Below, piece after piece: positions 1 to 7,931 of a stretch of DNA of 64,000 nt (its first letter is position 1; each line of letters begins with the position of its first letter). Source of the DNA: DASQPJ01 sp036268355 (GTDB lineage Bacteria > Actinomycetota > Actinomycetes > Sporichthyales > Sporichthyaceae); contig DATAUG010000203.1 of the NCBI GenBank assembly GCA_036268355.1, positions 1 to 64,000 of the forward strand, written 5' to 3'. Both the position numbers and the translations under genes were made by a program. The notes beneath the pieces were generated by a model. That model had not been told where the DNA came from. It was given only the letters and a program-made list of their open reading frames with translations, and searched no databases.

Positions 1-1
1 C

Positions 2-232
2 TGGACCCAGGCACACCATGTAATTCACTGGTCCGAGGGCGGCCCGACCGATCTGTCGAATCTGTGTTTGGTCTGCGACCGACATCACGACGCGATACAC
101 CACGGCGGCTGGGACGTCGAAACAGGCGCCGACGGCAAACCCGAACTACGGCCCCCACCTTGGGTGGACCCCGAACGCCGAGCCAGACGCAACCGGTACT
201 GGCAAGCCCAGGCCGAATTCCACCTGGGCTGA
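2..232 (+). CDS. HNH endonuclease, C-terminal part (left-truncated)
   Basis: The frame is open from the window edge to a TGA at 230-232, so only the last 76 residues are seen. They carry the HNH core: a paired His (AHHVIHW), the spacer SEGGPTDLSNL, then CLVCDRHHDAIH with the Cys-X2-Cys and HH ligands expected of a beta-beta-alpha-metal nuclease. A basic tail rich in Arg, Trp and Gln follows. This arrangement is typical of the C-terminal HNH module of actinobacterial DUF222/13E12-repeat proteins, which are multicopy and poorly characterised; the DUF222 part would lie upstream. The full-length identity is inferred. The gene converges on the SRPBCC gene, with a hairpin between them. Confidence 0.8.
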   Translation, partial: WTQAHHVIHWSEGGPTDLSNLCLVCDRHHDAIHHGGWDVETGADGKPELRPPPWVDPERRARRNRYWQAQAEFHLG

Positions 233-240
233 CCCCGGCA

Positions 241-275
241 CCCAGCACGTCGACCTGGAAGGTCGACGTGCTGGG
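241..275. terminator. Bidirectional terminator hairpin
   Basis: A perfect 15-bp inverted repeat (CCCAGCACGTCGACC at 241-255 and its complement at 261-275) with a 5-nt loop. It sits between the stops of the convergent HNH and SRPBCC genes, only 8 nt after the HNH stop codon. There is no clear U-tract, as is common in high-GC actinobacteria. Confidence 0.75.
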
Positions 276-283
276 GAATGCTC

Positions 284-805
284 TCAGCCGGCCAGGCCTT
301 TCCCGGTCTCCAGCAGCGACTTGAGGTCGGACAGGATCCACGGGTGGCCTCCGCCGCCCTCGTTCGGCGCCGCGTCGCCGCTGCCCGAAATCATGCGCAG
401 CGTCGCCGGGGCGTTCTCGCATTCGTGGATCACGGTAAGCGAGCAGTAGCCGACGTCCAGCTCCTTGATCTCGTAGGTGATGGTCGTGAAGCCCTCGGCC
501 GTGGTCGTGGGGTCCATCAGCATCCGCCACGTGGTCTTGAGCAGCCGGGGTGCGTCGACCTCGAGGACCGCACCGTCGACGATGACTTCGGGGCACCCAA
601 AGCCGTACTCGGCGGCGGCGGCTTGCATCTTCTCGTCCGGCAGGTGTTTCAGCGCCCCACCCGGGCGCAGGTCGTAGTGGGCATAGCCGCCGTAGCCATA
701 ACGCACGGTCCAGTCCGGGTCGGTGATGGCCTGCCAGATCGCCTCGGGGGTGGCGCGGATGTAGATCTTGAAGACGCCAGTGGTCGCGGGGTTTGCTGTC
801 GTCAC
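284..805 (-). CDS. SRPBCC / AHSA1-like domain protein
   Basis: A 173-residue protein that starts with a short disordered segment and then the family entry FKIYIRATPEAIWQAITDP, followed by a DLRPGG beta-turn and a long C-terminal helix. This is the START/Bet v1-like fold of the AHSA1 (activator of Hsp90 ATPase homologue) family, which has a hydrophobic ligand cavity and no established catalytic residues. Its GTG start overlaps the TGA of the upstream ArsR gene (GTGA, 802-805), so the two are translationally coupled. ArsR plus AHSA1 pairs are common in actinobacteria; the regulator probably controls the pair. The ligand is unknown. Confidence 0.85.
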   Translation of the reverse strand: MTTANPATTGVFKIYIRATPEAIWQAITDPDWTVRYGYGGYAHYDLRPGGALKHLPDEKMQAAAAEYGFGCPEVIVDGAVLEVDAPRLLKTTWRMLMDPTTTAEGFTTITYEIKELDVGYCSLTVIHECENAPATLRMISGSGDAAPNEGGGGHPWILSDLKSLLETGKGLAG

Positions 806-1128
806 GATGGTTGCTCCAGTTCGTTCTTGAGGTCGAGGAGCGCGGTCACGTTGCGCTCGGTGTACTTGTCGATCCAGCGGTCGTGCAGCTGGCGGATCGG
901 TACCGGGTTGAGGAAGTGCAACTTCTCCCGGCCGGATCGCCGTGTGACCACGAGGTTCGCCGCTTCGAGGACCTTGAGGTGCTTCATCACACCGAAGCGC
1001 GTCATCTCCAGCTCCGACTCCAGCTCGGTCAACGTGCGTCCGTCGCGGGCGAACAGCAGATCGAGCAGGAATCGACGAGTCGGATCGGCCAGCGCCTTGA
1101 AGACCTCTCCCAGGTCGGCGTCGGCCAC
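802..1128 (-). CDS. ArsR-family winged-helix transcriptional regulator
   Basis: With the GTG at 1128 the product is 108 residues and begins ADADLGEVFKALADPTRRFLLD, a canonical ArsR N-terminus. The winged helix-turn-helix follows (LTELESELEMTRFGVMKHLKVLEAANLVVTRR). No CxC-type metal ligand set is seen, so it is probably not a metal sensor. A longer form starting with GTG at 1179 is possible, but it would run across a palindrome at 1142-1157 that looks like an operator, so the shorter form is preferred. It is divergent from era and coupled to the SRPBCC gene. Confidence 0.8.
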   Translation of the reverse strand: MADADLGEVFKALADPTRRFLLDLLFARDGRTLTELESELEMTRFGVMKHLKVLEAANLVVTRRSGREKLHFLNPVPIRQLHDRWIDKYTERNVTALLDLKNELEQPS

Positions 1129-1141
1129 TGCACCAGGATAG

Positions 1142-1157
1142 GTGACCAGATGGTCAC
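1142..1157. promoter_or_regulatory. Candidate ArsR operator dyad
   Basis: GTGACC-AGAT-GGTCAC, an inverted repeat with 6-bp arms, 13 nt upstream of the preferred ArsR start and 25 nt upstream of the preferred era start. ArsR proteins usually bind such dyads to repress themselves. The assignment rests on position and symmetry only. If era starts at ATG 1150 the dyad overlaps its start. Confidence 0.4.
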
Positions 1158-1182
1158 ATGTAAAGACTGCGAGACTCACCTG

Positions 1183-2118
1183 GTGTCAGCCGACGATTCA
1201 CCCGCCCACCGTTCCGGCTTCGCCTGTTTCGTCGGCCGGCCCAACACCGGCAAGTCGACCTTGACCAACGCGCTGGTCGGGCAGAAGGTCGCGATCACCT
1301 CGGCTCGTCCGCAGACCACCCGCCACACGATCCGTGGGATCGTTTCCCGCCCGGATGCGCAATTGGTGTTGGTGGACACGCCCGGCTTCCACCGCCCACG
1401 GACGTTGCTCGGCGAGCGGCTGAACGACCTGGTGCGGGCCACGATCGCCGAGGTCGACGTGCTCGGCCTGTGCATCCCGGCCAACGAGAAGATCGGCCCG
1501 GGGGACCGGTTCATCATCGGTGAGATGGCCAAGGCCGCGCGGCGCGCCCCGGTGTTCGCGGTGGTCACCAAGACCGACATCACGGGCCGGGAGCAGGTGG
1601 CCGCACAGTTGCTCGCGCTCTCGAAGTTGGGCGAGGAGACCGGGGTCGAGTTCGCCGAGATCGTGCCGGTCTCCGCGGTGGCCGGGGAGCAGATCGGGTT
1701 GCTGGCCGACCTGCTGACCGCGCGACTGCCTGCGGGGCCGCCGCTCTACCCGGACGGCGAGCTCACCGACTCGCCGGAGATGGTGATGGTCGCCGAATTG
1801 ATCCGGGAGGCGGCGTTGGAGGGCGTGCGCGACGAACTGCCGCACTCGTTGGCGGTGGTCGTCGAGGAGATGGTGCCGCGCGCCGGGCGGCCTGTCGACG
1901 CGCCACTGCTGGACGTGCGGGCCGAGCTCTACGTCGAACGTGACAGCCAGAAGGGCATTGTGATAGGCAAGTCGGGAGTTCGATTGCGCGAGGTGGGAAC
2001 TCGCGCCCGGGTCCAGATCGAGGCGATGCTGGGGACCCCGATCTTCCTGGACCTGCACGTCCGGGTGGCCAAGGACTGGCAGCGCGATCCCAAGCAGCTG
2101 CGTCGGCTTGGGTTCTGA
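1183..2118 (+). CDS. era: GTPase Era
   Basis: Era is an essential GTPase that binds the 3' end of 16S rRNA and acts in late 30S subunit maturation. The 311-residue product shows G1 GRPNTGKST, G2 around ARPQTTRHTIRG, G3 DTPGF, G4 TKTD and G5 VSAVAG. The C-terminal KH domain contains GIVIGKSGVRLREVG, and the family ending DLHVRVAKDWQRDPKQLRRLGF is intact. Two starts are possible: GTG at 1183, which gives the usual length, or ATG at 1150 behind an AGGTGA. The FAD-monooxygenase gene follows 21 nt downstream, with a good ribosome binding site in the gap. Confidence 0.97.
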   Translation: MSADDSPAHRSGFACFVGRPNTGKSTLTNALVGQKVAITSARPQTTRHTIRGIVSRPDAQLVLVDTPGFHRPRTLLGERLNDLVRATIAEVDVLGLCIPANEKIGPGDRFIIGEMAKAARRAPVFAVVTKTDITGREQVAAQLLALSKLGEETGVEFAEIVPVSAVAGEQIGLLADLLTARLPAGPPLYPDGELTDSPEMVMVAELIREAALEGVRDELPHSLAVVVEEMVPRAGRPVDAPLLDVRAELYVERDSQKGIVIGKSGVRLREVGTRARVQIEAMLGTPIFLDLHVRVAKDWQRDPKQLRRLGF

Positions 2119-2139
2119 CGCATCGTCAGGAGGCAGAGC

Positions 2140-3378
2140 GTGGAGGCCACAACTCGGTGCGTCGTGGTCGGCGGCGGCCCCGCCGGGATGGTGAGCGGCC
2201 TGCTGCTGGCTCGCGCCGGGATCGCGGTGACGGTCTGTGAGAAGCATCCGGATTTCCTGCGCGACTTCCGTGGCGACACCGTGCACCCGTCGACATTGAC
2301 CCTGCTCGATGAGTTGGGCCTGGGGCGCAGGTTCGAGGCGTTGCCGCAGTCGAAGGTTCGGTTCGCCGCCTTTCCGGCCGACGACGGCGAGTTGCGGTTC
2401 GCGGACTTCGGCCGGCTGCGGGTTCGGCATCCCTACGTGGCGATGGTTCCGCAGTGGGACCTGTTGAAGCTGCTGGCCGACGCCGGTCGGGATGAGGCGA
2501 CCTTCACCCTGCGGATGTCCACCGAGGTGACCGGGCTGATCCGGGAGCAGGGTGTGGTCCGCGGTGTCCGCCTGCGCGGGCCGGGCGGTGAGGAGGCGGA
2601 ACTGCGGGCCGATCTGGTGATCGCCGCGGACGGGCGGTGGTCGGTCTGCCGGCAGGCCGTCGGCCTGCGGCCGAAGGAATATCCCTGCCCGTTCGACGTC
2701 TGGTGGTTCCGGCTCTCGCGGCGGCCGGGTGAGGCCGAGGGGACGCTCACCCCGCGCATGCGCGAGCGACGTTTCGCAGTACCGCTGCCTCGGGAGGGCT
2801 ACTTCCAGATCGCCTACCTGGGTCCGAAGGGTGTCGACCTACGCGCGGCGGGCATCGAGGCGTTCCGGGAGAACGTGGCAGCGGTCGTGCCCGAGGTGGC
2901 CGACCGGGTCGGCGAACTGCGTTCGATGGAAGACGTGAAGATGCTCGACGTCCGGCTGAACCTGCTACCGGCCTGGCATACCGACGGCCTGCTGTGCATC
3001 GGCGACGCGGCCCACGCGATGTCACCGGTCGGCGGGGTGGGCATCAACCTCGCGGTTCAGGATGCGGTCGCCACGGCACGGTTGCTGGCCGAGCCATTGC
3101 GCCGCGGCCGACCAACTCCCCGTGACCTGGCGCGGGTGCGGGCCCGCCGACTGCCGACCGTGATGGCAATCCAGGGCCTGCAGCGGATGCTGCACCGCAC
3201 GGTGATGCAACCGGTGATGGCGGGTCGCCTGGACGGTCCGCCTGATTGGCTGGTCAAGCTGGTCCGGCAGGTCCCGCAACTGTCGTGGTTGCCCGCCCGG
3301 TTGATCGGCCTGGGGCTGCGGCCGGAGCACGCCCCGGCGTTCGCGCGGCGCCCACCGCAACCGGCGGCGCCTCGCTGA
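2140..3378 (+). CDS. FAD-dependent monooxygenase, PHBH family
   Basis: A 412-residue group A flavoprotein monooxygenase-like enzyme. The N-terminal Rossmann FAD motif is VVGGGPAGMVSGLLLARAG, followed by the ribose-binding E in VTVCEKH. The second FAD motif is GDAAHAMSPVGGVGINLAVQDA. The family hydroxylates aromatic or polyketide-like substrates using NAD(P)H and O2; the substrate here cannot be deduced. The GTG start lies 6 nt after a strong AGGAGG (2128-2133). That site sits within the CTGACG palindrome region that also contains the era stop. The gene probably shares a transcript with era. Confidence 0.9.
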   Translation: MEATTRCVVVGGGPAGMVSGLLLARAGIAVTVCEKHPDFLRDFRGDTVHPSTLTLLDELGLGRRFEALPQSKVRFAAFPADDGELRFADFGRLRVRHPYVAMVPQWDLLKLLADAGRDEATFTLRMSTEVTGLIREQGVVRGVRLRGPGGEEAELRADLVIAADGRWSVCRQAVGLRPKEYPCPFDVWWFRLSRRPGEAEGTLTPRMRERRFAVPLPREGYFQIAYLGPKGVDLRAAGIEAFRENVAAVVPEVADRVGELRSMEDVKMLDVRLNLLPAWHTDGLLCIGDAAHAMSPVGGVGINLAVQDAVATARLLAEPLRRGRPTPRDLARVRARRLPTVMAIQGLQRMLHRTVMQPVMAGRLDGPPDWLVKLVRQVPQLSWLPARLIGLGLRPEHAPAFARRPPQPAAPR

Positions 3379-3451
3379 AGAACCCACCCTCGCGCCGCAA
3401 CTCCAGTGCCAAGCAGACTGGCCCCAACTGGCACCGAGGAAGGGAAATCAG

Positions 3452-3823
3452 ATGGCCGTGAAGCACCCCGTGGACTTCCAGATCTCCTGGGAGGAGAACT
3501 TCAACTCCAGGAACCCGCAGGGCATCCTTGCCCTCTACGGGCCGGAGTCGATCGTCATCCCGGAGCCCGGGACGCACGTGCAGGGACTCGAGCGGATCAT
3601 GCAGGTGATCGAGGGGTTCATGAGTATGCAGCCCGCCGGCGTGAGCATCGGCGACTCCGCAGTCGTGATCAACGGCGATATCGCGGTCAGCTACTCGCCG
3701 TGGACGGCCACCGTGACCGGTCCGGAGGGGGAGATCGCGATGGAGGGTGTGGCCACCGTGGTCTTCAAGGACACCGGCGATGGCTGGCTCCCGATCGTCG
3801 ACGACTTCTACAGCAAGGGCTGA
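3452..3823 (+). CDS. NTF2-like / SnoaL-like small protein
   Basis: A 123-residue protein with the alpha+beta cone fold pattern of DUF4440/SgcJ-type NTF2-like proteins. An N-terminal helix carries WEENFNSRNPQGILALYGPES, a helical turn follows (GLERIMQVIEGF), then the beta strands DIAVSYSPWTATV and EGVATVVFKDTGDGWLPIVDDFY. Members act as small hydrolases, isomerases or ketosteroid-isomerase-like scaffolds, and no function can be assigned here. A GAGGAAGGGA ribosome binding site precedes the ATG. It stands between the monooxygenase gene and the leuA leader; co-transcription with the monooxygenase is possible. Confidence 0.8.
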   Translation: MAVKHPVDFQISWEENFNSRNPQGILALYGPESIVIPEPGTHVQGLERIMQVIEGFMSMQPAGVSIGDSAVVINGDIAVSYSPWTATVTGPEGEIAMEGVATVVFKDTGDGWLPIVDDFYSKG

Positions 3824-3905
3824 GCCGTTCGGAGTGGATTTGACATTCGTCACCGTGGGCGCCGAGACCGGACAGGTCGCGGCGCCTGCGTGTTATTGTC
3901 GCGAC

Positions 3906-3953
3906 GTGCTGTTGGCGAGCCTCCTCCTTAGCCGCCGCGACGAGGCCCTGTAA
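3906..3953 (+). CDS. leuL: leuA leader peptide (LeuL type)
   Basis: A 15-codon frame, GTG to TAA, encoding VLLASLLLSRRDEAL. Six of the 15 codons are leucine, with three in a row at CTC CTC CTT. Leucine-rich leaders upstream of leuA are a known attenuation device in actinobacteria, and the LLLSRRDEAL ending matches that pattern. Ribosome stalling at the leucine codons when leucyl-tRNA is scarce should change the fold of the downstream leader and permit leuA transcription. No good Shine-Dalgarno sequence is seen, so the leader mRNA may be leaderless. Confidence 0.85.
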   Translation: MLLASLLLSRRDEAL

Positions 3954-3974
3954 GGGCCGGCTCCCTCGTCGCGG
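3935..3974 (+). promoter_or_regulatory. leuA attenuator stem-loop
   Basis: CCGCGACGAG (3935-3944) pairs perfectly with CTCGTCGCGG (3965-3974). An inner stem GGCCCT / AGGGCC (3944-3949 with 3953-3958) is closed by a 3-nt loop containing the leader stop codon. A ribosome at the leader's end would disrupt this fold. The arrangement is what is expected for leucine-dependent attenuation of leuA, 56 nt downstream. Confidence 0.7.
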
Positions 3975-4030
3975 GATCGAAGCTGCGCCCTGCCGGTCGC
4001 GCCCACGACGAATTACAGGGAGCCTCGAAA

Positions 4031-5722
4031 ATGCATCAGCCACAGCAACCCAGCGGTATGCCCATCCACCGTTACTCACCGTTCGTACCCGTCGCCCTGA
4101 CCGACCGCACCTGGCCGGACAAGGTGATCACGCAGGCGCCGCGCTGGTGCGCGGTGGACCTGCGCGACGGCAACCAGGCCCTGATCGACCCGATGAGCCC
4201 GGCCCGCAAGAAGCGAATGTTCGACCTGCTCGTCCGCATGGGATTCAAGGAGATCGAGGTCGGCTTCCCGGCCGCGAGCGCGACCGACTTCGACTTCGTC
4301 CGGCAGTTGGTCGAGGAGGACGCGATCCCCGCCGACGTGACGATCCAGGTGCTCACCCAGGCCCGTGAGGAATTGATCACGCGCACTTTCGACTCGATCC
4401 GCGGCGCCAAGCAGGCCGTGGTGCACCTCTACAACTCGACGTCGACGCTGCAACGCCGGGTCGTGTTCGGCCTCGATCGCGACGGCATTCGCGACATCGC
4501 CGTACAGGGCGCGCAGATCTGCCGCAAACTCGTGGAGACCGTGCCCGGCACCGACATCTATTTCGAGTACTCCCCGGAGTCCTACACCGGGACGGAATTG
4601 GACTTCGCGGTCGACGTGTGCAACGCGGTCAACGACGTGTGGCAGCCCAGCCCCGACCACAAGGTCGTGATCAACCTGCCGGCCACCGTCGAGAGGGCCA
4701 CGCCGAACATCTATGCCGACTCGATCGAGTGGATGCATCGCAACCTGGCCTACCGCGACTCGGTCGTGCTCTCGCTGCACCCGCACAACGACCGCGGCAC
4801 CGCGGTCGCCGCCGCCGAACTCGGCTATCTGGCGGGCGCCGACCGGATCGAGGGCTGCCTGTTCGGCAACGGTGAGCGGACCGGCAACGTCTGCCTGGTC
4901 ACGTTGGGCCTGAACCTGTTCAGCCAGGGCGTCGACCCGCAGCTGGACTTCTCCGACATCGACGATATCCGGCGCACGGTCGAGTACTGCAACCAACTCC
5001 CCGTTCACGAACGCCACCCGTACGGCGGCGACCTGGTGTACACCGCGTTCTCCGGCTCGCATCAGGACGCCATCAAGAAGGGCCTGGCGTGGATGGAACG
5101 TGACGCTGCGTCAGCAGGCGTACCGGTCGAGGATTTCCGGTGGGCCGTGCCCTACCTGCCGATCGACCCCAAGGACGTCGGGCGCACCTACGAGGCCGTC
5201 ATCCGGGTCAACTCGCAGTCCGGCAAGGGCGGCGTGGCCTACATCATGAAGAGCGAGTACCACCTGGACCTGCCCCGGCGGCTGCAGATCGAGTTCAGCC
5301 AGGTGATCCAGCGGCACACCGACGTCGCAGGCGGCGAGGTGAGCCCGGAGCAGATGTGGGCGATGTTCGCCGCCGAGTACCTCGCGGGGGACGGGCGAAT
5401 CCGGCTGAACTCGCACCACACCTCCGCGGCCGCCGGTGAGCAGGACACCCTGGCGGTGAACGTGATCGTGGACGGCGCGGTCAAGACGTTGGAGGGCACC
5501 GGGAACGGGCCGATCGCGGCGTTCACCGCGGCGCTCGCGGGCGTCGGGGTGGACGTGCGGGTGCTGGACTACCAGGAGCACGCGATGAGCGCCGGTGGCG
5601 ACGCCCGTGCTGCGGCTTACCTGGAGTGCGCGGTCGGTGGCCGAGTGGTCTGGGGCGTCGGCATCGACGCGAACATCGTCACCGCCTCGCTCAAGGCCGT
5701 GGTCAGCGCGATCAACCGCTGA
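4031..5722 (+). CDS. leuA: 2-isopropylmalate synthase
   Basis: Catalyses the first committed step of leucine synthesis, condensing acetyl-CoA with 2-ketoisovalerate. The 563-residue protein has the DRE-TIM metallolyase core with CAVDLRDGNQALIDPMSP (substrate and metal Asp), SLHPHNDRGTA (metal-binding His pair) and IEGCLFGNGERTGN. A linker and the C-terminal LeuA dimer regulatory domain follow (about residues 430-563), where leucine feedback acts in homologues. The length and the GMPIHRYSPF N-terminus are typical of the long actinobacterial form. It is regulated by the leader and attenuator just upstream. It converges with the deazaflavin protein gene, leaving only 6 nt between stops. Confidence 0.97.
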   Translation: MHQPQQPSGMPIHRYSPFVPVALTDRTWPDKVITQAPRWCAVDLRDGNQALIDPMSPARKKRMFDLLVRMGFKEIEVGFPAASATDFDFVRQLVEEDAIPADVTIQVLTQAREELITRTFDSIRGAKQAVVHLYNSTSTLQRRVVFGLDRDGIRDIAVQGAQICRKLVETVPGTDIYFEYSPESYTGTELDFAVDVCNAVNDVWQPSPDHKVVINLPATVERATPNIYADSIEWMHRNLAYRDSVVLSLHPHNDRGTAVAAAELGYLAGADRIEGCLFGNGERTGNVCLVTLGLNLFSQGVDPQLDFSDIDDIRRTVEYCNQLPVHERHPYGGDLVYTAFSGSHQDAIKKGLAWMERDAASAGVPVEDFRWAVPYLPIDPKDVGRTYEAVIRVNSQSGKGGVAYIMKSEYHLDLPRRLQIEFSQVIQRHTDVAGGEVSPEQMWAMFAAEYLAGDGRIRLNSHHTSAAAGEQDTLAVNVIVDGAVKTLEGTGNGPIAAFTAALAGVGVDVRVLDYQEHAMSAGGDARAAAYLECAVGGRVVWGVGIDANIVTASLKAVVSAINR

Positions 5723-5728
5723 GGCGGT

Positions 5729-6142
5729 TCAGACGCGGTCGAGTGCGAGGACGGGGATCGTGCGAATACCGGCGGTCTTCGCCTCGTACTCGGCGAAGCC
5801 CGGCATCGCACGCTTCTGCTGCGCGAACACCCGGTCCCGTTCCGGGCCGGTGATCTCGCTGACCTTGACGTCGAAGGTCTCGTCGCCGACCTCCGCCACC
5901 GTCGTACCCGCTGCGAGCAGGTTGCGATACCAGTCGGGGTCCTCGGGCGCACCGCCCTTGGACGCGAAGATGAACATGCGACCACCATCGCCGGCTTGGT
6001 AGACCAGCGGAATCTCGTAGGCACGGCCCGATGACCGGCCGACGTGGTGGACGATGATCATCGGTGCGCCTTCGAACATGCCGCCGGGCTTGCCGTGGGT
6101 GGCCCGGAACTCGGCGATCACCCCGCTGTTGAAGTCAGTCAT
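5729..6142 (-). CDS. Deazaflavin (F420)-dependent nitroreductase family protein
   Basis: A 137-residue DDN-family protein with the split beta-barrel signature: GGMFEGAPMIIVHHVGRSSGRAYEIPLVYQ, FIFASKGGAPEDPDWYRNL and the VAEVGDETFDVKVSEI strand. These proteins bind F420 (or a flavin) and reduce quinones or nitro compounds in mycobacteria. F420 use is inferred from the family and phylum. The ATG start is 84 nt from the divergent recO start. The ending IRTIPVLALDR is typical of the family. Confidence 0.88.
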   Translation of the reverse strand: MTDFNSGVIAEFRATHGKPGGMFEGAPMIIVHHVGRSSGRAYEIPLVYQAGDGGRMFIFASKGGAPEDPDWYRNLLAAGTTVAEVGDETFDVKVSEITGPERDRVFAQQKRAMPGFAEYEAKTAGIRTIPVLALDRV

Positions 6143-6225
6143 GGGGGCTTCAACGCCACGGAGGCATCGGCGATTCCGGGCCCGGGCGCGGGGCGAATGT
6201 CGGCGCGGTGCGCGAAGATTGCCCC

Positions 6226-6972
6226 GTGCCCTACTACCGCGACTCCGGCGTGGTGCTGCGCACGCAGAAACTGGGGGAAGCGGACCGGATCGTCACGTTG
6301 CTGACCCGCCGTCACGGTCGTATCCGGCTTGCCGCCAAGGGGGTGCGGCGGACCTCGTCCCGGTTCGGCGCGCGCCTGGAGCCGTTCAGCCACGTCGACC
6401 TCCAGTGCGTGACCGGCCGGTCCCTGGACATCGCCACCCAGGTCGTGACGCTGGACCCGTTCGGCGGCCACCTGTCCCGCGACTACGGCCGGTGGACGGC
6501 CGGTTCGGCGATGCTCGAGGCGGCCGAGCGGTTCGCCGAGAACGAGGGCGAGCCGGCGCTGCGGCAGTACCTGTTGCTGGTCGGCGGATTGCGGGCGCTG
6601 GTGGAGACCGTCCGCGACCCGGTGCTGGTGCTCGACGCGTTCCTGGTCCGTTCGCTGGCACTCGGCGGCTATGCCCCCAGCTTCGACGCGTGCGCCGGCT
6701 GCGGGGCGCCCGGGCCGCATCGGTTCTTCACGATCCCGGGTGGCGGCGCGACCTGTGCGGCCTGCCGCCCGGCGGCCTGTGCGGCGCCCGGGGCGGAGAC
6801 CCTGACGCTGCTGTGCGCCCTGCTGGGCGGCGACTGGGCGACCGCCGAGGCCGCGGACGCGCGAGCGCGCCGGGAGGCGAGCGGGCTTGTGGCGGCCTAC
6901 CTGCAATGGCATCTGGAGCGCGGGTTGCGATCGCTGCGCCATGTCGAGCGCGACACCCCGACCTCGGCATGA
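6226..6972 (+). CDS. recO: DNA repair protein RecO
   Basis: RecO acts with RecF and RecR to load RecA at gaps and to anneal strands. The start is taken at GTG 6226, giving the canonical PYYRDSGVVLRTQKLGEADRIVTLL; a GTG at 6208 would add six residues. The 248-residue protein has an N-terminal OB fold containing HGRIRLAAKGVRRTSSRFGARLEP. The C-terminal helical domain carries a four-cysteine zinc site (CAGC and CAAC, about residues 156-181). The gene ends 13 nt before uppS. The recO-uppS order downstream of leuA is common in actinobacteria. Confidence 0.95.
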   Translation: MPYYRDSGVVLRTQKLGEADRIVTLLTRRHGRIRLAAKGVRRTSSRFGARLEPFSHVDLQCVTGRSLDIATQVVTLDPFGGHLSRDYGRWTAGSAMLEAAERFAENEGEPALRQYLLLVGGLRALVETVRDPVLVLDAFLVRSLALGGYAPSFDACAGCGAPGPHRFFTIPGGGATCAACRPAACAAPGAETLTLLCALLGGDWATAEAADARARREASGLVAAYLQWHLERGLRSLRHVERDTPTSA

Positions 6973-6985
6973 GGAATTCGCCCGA

Positions 6986-7777
6986 ATGAGGAGACGCTCG
7001 TACGCGGCGCCGCCGCCGCACCCCTCCGGTGCTCGGCCGCCGAAGCTGCCCACGGATCTGATTCCCCGTCACGTCGCCATCGTCATGGATGGGAACGGCC
7101 GCTGGGCCAAGGCGCGGGGGCTGCCACGCACGGTCGGCCACGAGGCCGGCGAGGCCGCGTTGCTCGACGTGATCTGCGGCGGTATCGAGATCGGCGTCGA
7201 GTGCATCTCGGCCTATGCGTTCTCCACCGAGAACTGGAAACGCACGCCGGACGAGGTTCGGTTCCTGATGGGCTTCAACCGCGACGTCATCCACCGGCGG
7301 CGCGAGGAACTCGACGCCATGGGCGTGCGGGTCCGGTGGGCGGGGCGGCGGCCGAAGCTGTGGCGCAGCGTGATTTCCGAACTGGAGGACGCCGAGGAGC
7401 GCACCCGCGACAACGACAAGATCACCCTGCAGTTCTGCGTCAACTACGGCGGCCGCGCGGAGATCGCCGATGCGGTCCGGGCGCTTGCCCAGGACGTGGC
7501 CGCGGGCCGCCTGAAACCGGACCGGATAACCGAGGCCACGCTGGCGCGGTACCTCGATGAACCGGACCTGCCCGACGTCGACCTGTTCGTTCGCAGTTCG
7601 GGGGAGCAGCGCACCTCGAACTTCCTGCTCTGGCAGAGTGCGTACGCCGAGTTGGTCTTCCTGGACACGCTCTGGCCGGACTTCGACCGGCGGCATCTGT
7701 GGCACGCGATCGAGATCTACGCCTCGCGCGACCGGCGTTACGGCGGCGCGGCCCCGAACCCGACAGCCCCGAGCTGA
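6986..7777 (+). CDS. uppS: Isoprenyl (undecaprenyl) diphosphate synthase
   Basis: A cis-prenyltransferase that elongates farnesyl or decaprenyl diphosphate to make the lipid carrier for cell wall polymers. The 263-residue protein has the catalytic Asp in HVAIVMDGNGRWAK, the SxENW region FSTENWKR, and the C-terminal RSSGEQRTSNFLLWQSAYAELVF plus WPDF motifs that bind the homoallylic substrate. The ATG at 6986 gives a short Pro-rich head (residues 1-23) before the conserved LPRHVAIVMDGN-like core. Whether the product is C50 or C55 cannot be read from the sequence. Confidence 0.95.
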   Translation: MRRRSYAAPPPHPSGARPPKLPTDLIPRHVAIVMDGNGRWAKARGLPRTVGHEAGEAALLDVICGGIEIGVECISAYAFSTENWKRTPDEVRFLMGFNRDVIHRRREELDAMGVRVRWAGRRPKLWRSVISELEDAEERTRDNDKITLQFCVNYGGRAEIADAVRALAQDVAAGRLKPDRITEATLARYLDEPDLPDVDLFVRSSGEQRTSNFLLWQSAYAELVFLDTLWPDFDRRHLWHAIEIYASRDRRYGGAAPNPTAPS

Positions 7778-7931
7778 ATCGATCAGCACGCGGTAGCCCC
7801 CGCTGAATTCAGATCTGAGCGGTGGTTGAAACCGTGCGAACAATGTTCTGAGAACACGGCCCCGTCGATTGTGGGTGTAATGAACCACCCCTAGCCTCCC
7901 GGCATTACGCGGGAGGCGGAGGGCAGCGGCT

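Noticed and set aside
7838..7848. GAACAATGTTC, resembling an SOS box
   Set aside because: The half-sites are separated by 3 instead of 4 bases, so it does not fit CGAAC-N4-GTTCG; the only gene downstream is a remnant.
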